NCBI GenBank assembly: GCA_023228295.1
Contig: JALOBP010000002.1
Span: forward strand, 1 to 64,000
Source of the DNA: Methanoregula sp.
Lineage (GTDB): Archaea > Halobacteriota > Methanomicrobia > Methanomicrobiales > Methanospirillaceae
Direction of reading: 5' to 3'
Length of the DNA stretch: 64,000 nt
Made by a program: the position numbers and the translations under genes. The notes beneath the pieces are model-generated. The model did not search any database, had not been told where the DNA came from, and worked only from the letters and a program-made list of their open reading frames with translations. Below are positions 61,486 through 64,000 of the stretch, piece by piece; the stretch's first letter is position 1, and the number at the start of each line of letters is the position of its first letter.

Positions 61486-62822
61486 AAGATTTTCTTTGGC
61501 TTCAATCCTGTTAATTTCGACCAGCGGTTTAAGATAACCTCAGCATAGGTTGGACATTTCTCCATCAAAAAACATCGGCGATTCATTTTTACTGAGGCAA
61601 TCAGTGTCGAACCGCTTCCGCCGTAAGGTTCAAAGATGAGATCGTTTCGCTTGGTTAAGATTTTGATGTAAGGAATAAGTATCTCCAGTGGTTTAGTGCC
61701 GAATATGATTCCTTGCCCGGAAGATTTCTCATCGGCCGCAATATGCTCAATGAAATCCGTTGGGCAATATTTTTTACCCTTGCCATAACTTTCCCAATGA
61801 GGAGAGCCCGAGGTGGCGAATAGCGCCGTCTCGTATTCGGTTTGAAGCAACTCATCGAACTCAGGATCTGTGTTTAGTTCAACTTTTCCCGAGGTACCGA
61901 CTATTGCAAAATCGTGCTTGTTAAAAAATTTATACTTCGCGCTAAATCCTTGGACTCGGTTTGGGATATGCCAAATTATTGTATTGCGATACTTCCAATG
62001 CTTTTCAAGCTCAGTCCAAATGGTTTTAAGATTTTTGGGGTTCTCATAAACAATAATTGAGAAATCAGGCTTTTGAATTTTAACGACATTGTTCATCCAT
62101 AATTCGGTAAAATTGTCTGGCAAAGTTTCGGTATCAAGATAAACGCGATCACGCTTTAACCCAAATCCTTTTGTCACATCACCGTTCTTCTTTTTCTTTC
62201 CTTTTAGATAATCAAGAATGTATGGAGGATCTGTAAAACACATGTCTGCTTTTTCTCTGCCCATAAGCTTCAGCACATCCGCCTCAATTGTTGAATCACC
62301 GATCATTAATCTACTACCATTCAAATCGTATACTTCTCCCTTTTTTACTTTGATGTTTTCGATATCCAATTTGGCCAGTTCTTTTTTAAGATCGAACACT
62401 TCCGGCGTATCGTCTATTCTGAAAATATCGTCCATTTCCTCGCTGGAAAAACCGACATCTTTCAGGAAGACTTCGTCAAAGTCGGCAAGTAAATCCCAGT
62501 CAAATGATCCCGTATTTTTGTTTAATCTAACATTGAGATTTTTCTCTTTTTCAATATCTGGGATATCGATATAGACGACAGGGACTTCTTTGATTCCGAG
62601 TTCTTTTATTACTGCCAGCCGAAAGTGTCCGCCGATGACGATCCCTTTGCGATTCGGAGCGGAGTTAACCAATAGCGGATCGACCAATCCGTAACGATTG
62701 ATGCTTTCTTTTAGATTGGCTGCTTGTTCTTTCGACCAAGTTCTGGGATTATATGACGCCGGCTTTAGTTCCGACACTGGAACGTAAACGATATTCAATT
62801 TTTGTGTTTGTGGTTTATTCAT
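61482..62822 (-). CDS. ParB-like domain fused to DNA methyltransferase
   Basis: A 446-residue protein. The N-terminal ParB/sulfiredoxin-like domain (VSELKPASYNPRTW...GGHFRLAVIKELGI, about 10-90) is followed by an N4/N6 DNA methylase with the catalytic DPPYILDYL and SAM motif FEPYGGSGSTLI near the C-terminus. Such fusions are common in phages and integrative elements, where they modify the element's DNA. It lies directly upstream of the terminase genes in one minus-strand operon. Confidence 0.92.
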   Translation of the reverse strand: MNKPQTQKLNIVYVPVSELKPASYNPRTWSKEQAANLKESINRYGLVDPLLVNSAPNRKGIVIGGHFRLAVIKELGIKEVPVVYIDIPDIEKEKNLNVRLNKNTGSFDWDLLADFDEVFLKDVGFSSEEMDDIFRIDDTPEVFDLKKELAKLDIENIKVKKGEVYDLNGSRLMIGDSTIEADVLKLMGREKADMCFTDPPYILDYLKGKKKKNGDVTKGFGLKRDRVYLDTETLPDNFTELWMNNVVKIQKPDFSIIVYENPKNLKTIWTELEKHWKYRNTIIWHIPNRVQGFSAKYKFFNKHDFAIVGTSGKVELNTDPEFDELLQTEYETALFATSGSPHWESYGKGKKYCPTDFIEHIAADEKSSGQGIIFGTKPLEILIPYIKILTKRNDLIFEPYGGSGSTLIASVKMNRRCFLMEKCPTYAEVILNRWSKLTGLKPKKIL

Positions 62823-62879
62823 ATGCTTTATTTATATCAGCCACCACCCGTCCTTCGTCCATAAAGTTGAGCAAACAAA

Positions 62880-62905
62880 AAAGAGGCTATTTTAAAGCCT
62901 CTTGA
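62880..62905 (-). terminator. Intrinsic terminator, minus strand
   Basis: On the minus strand AAGAGGCT pairs with AGCCTCTT around TTAAAAT and is followed by a T-rich tail, 3' of the 62,938 gene. Confidence 0.75.
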
Positions 62906-62937
62906 TATGAGTTATTAACTTGAGATACGACGGACTA

Positions 62938-63534
62938 TCAATCCTGTGTAATCGGATAGAGCGGATTTATCATATAACCACTATGGGATTTTGAAAGAAT
63001 AAGATTGTTATTCGTACCAGCAGGTAGTTTCAAGGCAAGACGCGCTTTACGATTTATCGAACCAATTGCATCTCTAAATGATTCCGCGCTTGTAAGGGAA
63101 ACGTCATCCATTATCTCTCTTGTTTTGCGATAAGTTGAATATCCAATCATCGCTCGCAGTATTTTGAGCCTCATTCCCTCGCCACGCATTGGGTAACAAT
63201 ATTGATCCCGACATAAATCACCCTCGTTTGTTAGAGTAAGCAGAATATGATTTGTTTGGTGCTGTTTATTCGTTTTGATAAATTTTTCAATTGTTCTGTC
63301 CATCATCAATTCTATCTGTCCAGCTATGTTTGTCGGGCGTTCTTTGCCCATAAACATTTTTAAGACCTCAAAAGTTTCCTGACTGATCTTTTCTTTTTTC
63401 AGTAATGCCGACAAATCTTTCTCAAACTTAATAAAGACCCCTTGTTTTTTAAGGCCTTCAAGTAACTCTTTTTGAAGTTTTTTGATTTGGCTATAAAGTA
63501 TGGTCGCTTGCGCGTTTGGTCCTAAGTTTTTCAT
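62938..63534 (-). CDS. Hypothetical phage-like protein
   Basis: A 198-residue protein from MKNLGP; the frame opens 17 codons earlier with no added signal. It is mainly helical and basic: a coiled N-terminus (LYSQIKKLQKELLEGLKKQG), a middle helical region, and a C-terminus resembling a winged helix (SFRDAIGSINRKARLALKLP...YMINPLYPI). Function unknown; transcribed divergently from the HTH gene at 63,591. Confidence 0.6.
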   Translation of the reverse strand: MKNLGPNAQATILYSQIKKLQKELLEGLKKQGVFIKFEKDLSALLKKEKISQETFEVLKMFMGKERPTNIAGQIELMMDRTIEKFIKTNKQHQTNHILLTLTNEGDLCRDQYCYPMRGEGMRLKILRAMIGYSTYRKTREIMDDVSLTSAESFRDAIGSINRKARLALKLPAGTNNNLILSKSHSGYMINPLYPITQD

Positions 63535-63590
63535 AAAATTTGTTTTACAAAGTGAGTATTGCCATGTAAACTTATGGTAAGTCATATTTT

Positions 63591-63788
63591 ATGAAAAATC
63601 AACTGACGAAATTGAAAGAATTGCCTGATATCCTAACACTACAGCAGGCTTGCGAGGTTTTAAACTGTCATCCCAATACGCTTCGCGGATGGGACAATAG
63701 AGGCATATTAAAGGCCGTTCGTTTTGGTTCAAGAAAAGATAGGAGGTATAAAAAAGCCGATATTTTGAAATTTATCGGCGAAAAATAA
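63591..63788 (+). CDS. Stand-alone MerR-like HTH protein
   Basis: A 65-residue winged-helix protein (DILTLQQACEVLNCHPNTLRGWDNRGILKAVRFGSRKDRRYKKADI, quoted in part). It aligns through its length with residues 33-85 of HsdM, sharing TLR-W, G-L--VR-G-RKDR-Y and the terminal helix. It may bind the same DNA sites as the HsdM fusion. Divergent from the 62,938 gene, with a gap of under 60 bases for control of both. Confidence 0.85.
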   Translation: MKNQLTKLKELPDILTLQQACEVLNCHPNTLRGWDNRGILKAVRFGSRKDRRYKKADILKFIGEK

Positions 63789-63792
63789 TTAT

Positions 63793-64000
63793 ATGGATTA
63801 CTCAATCAATCTGCACGAGACTGTAAATGTCTCTGAATATATAAAAATGGAATCAGAAATCGATGCCGTGATTTATCGACAGGAATTTGAGCGCCACCGA
63901 GCCGAGTATTTGAAGACAAAAACAGAAACGGAATTAATTTTCACTTTTATTTTTCTGCAAATATACGCCGAATGCTTTTTGCATCAAAATATGCGAAGAG
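63793..64000 (+). CDS. Partial hypothetical protein, cut by the window end
   Basis: An open frame from the ATG at 63,793, four bases after the HTH stop. It encodes a charged, helical protein (SEYIKMESEIDAVIYRQEF...) for 69 codons and continues past the window. No family can be assigned from this part. Confidence 0.55.
   Translation, partial: MDYSINLHETVNVSEYIKMESEIDAVIYRQEFERHRAEYLKTKTETELIFTFIFLQIYAECFLHQNMRR

Overview
The window looks like a chromosome segment from a Candidate Phyla Radiation (Patescibacteria, Parcubacteria-like) bacterium. This rests on the gene content and on my recognition of family variants: a ComEC split into two proteins, a VirB2-like membrane protein fused to a lysozyme domain, a DUF378 protein, a type IV pilus locus with many pseudopilins, GWxW-repeat secreted proteins, GatA/GatC, and many short dispersed repeats between and inside genes. 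UGA is a stop codon: prfB is present and greA ends in TGA. No rRNA lies in the window, so the lineage is an inference.

Positions 1-33,960 are core chromosome: MBL hydrolase, prfB, split comEC, radA, a DsbA-like protein, a long plus-strand type IV pilus operon (pilM, pilN-like, pilO-like, pilB, a response regulator, a frameshifted degenerate pilT, pilC, three pilins, pilD, a secreted repeat protein and four minor pseudopilins), ligA, gatC, gatA, a C39 peptidase, a GreA-like factor and two tRNA-Ser genes. Between gatC and gatA, the minus strand carries a consensus promoter, about 840 nt of densely paired non-coding sequence and an intrinsic terminator. I read this as a large structured RNA. Palindromic or low-complexity repeats are inserted in frame in comEC, radA, the MBL half of ComEC, pilD, ligA (four sites) and gatA.

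Positions 33,959-44,355 are a 10.4-kb integrated element. It sits in the 3' end of tRNA-Ser(GCT), with a tyrosine integrase and a MerR-like excisionase candidate next to the tRNA. A perfect 26-bp copy of the tRNA end marks the far side. Cargo includes a small zinc-ribbon/ribbon-helix-helix pair, a pseudoknotted RNA, membrane proteins, and an operon of a membrane KAP-type NTPase, a possible HEPN protein and an HhH-GPD-like protein. That operon is a plausible defence module.

Positions 44,400-64,000 form a second mobile or defence region: a DUF2178/XRE pair, a large serine recombinase, a type I restriction operon (hsdM with an N-terminal HTH, hsdS, a membrane-TPR gene, hsdR, a YgjP-like metallopeptidase), then a cytosine-5 methyltransferase overlapping a MORC-like GHKL ATPase with a C-terminal HEPN/Ymh-like tail. 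The restriction block is bracketed by imperfect direct repeats of about 40 bp. A second copy of the pseudoknotted RNA follows, then phage-type genes on the minus strand (terminase small and large subunits, a ParB-methylase fusion) and a stand-alone HTH resembling the HsdM N-terminus.

The most promising undescribed items are the 840-nt RNA, the pair of pseudoknotted RNAs whose helices covary, the KAP/HEPN/HhH operon and the methyltransferase-MORC-HEPN pair.
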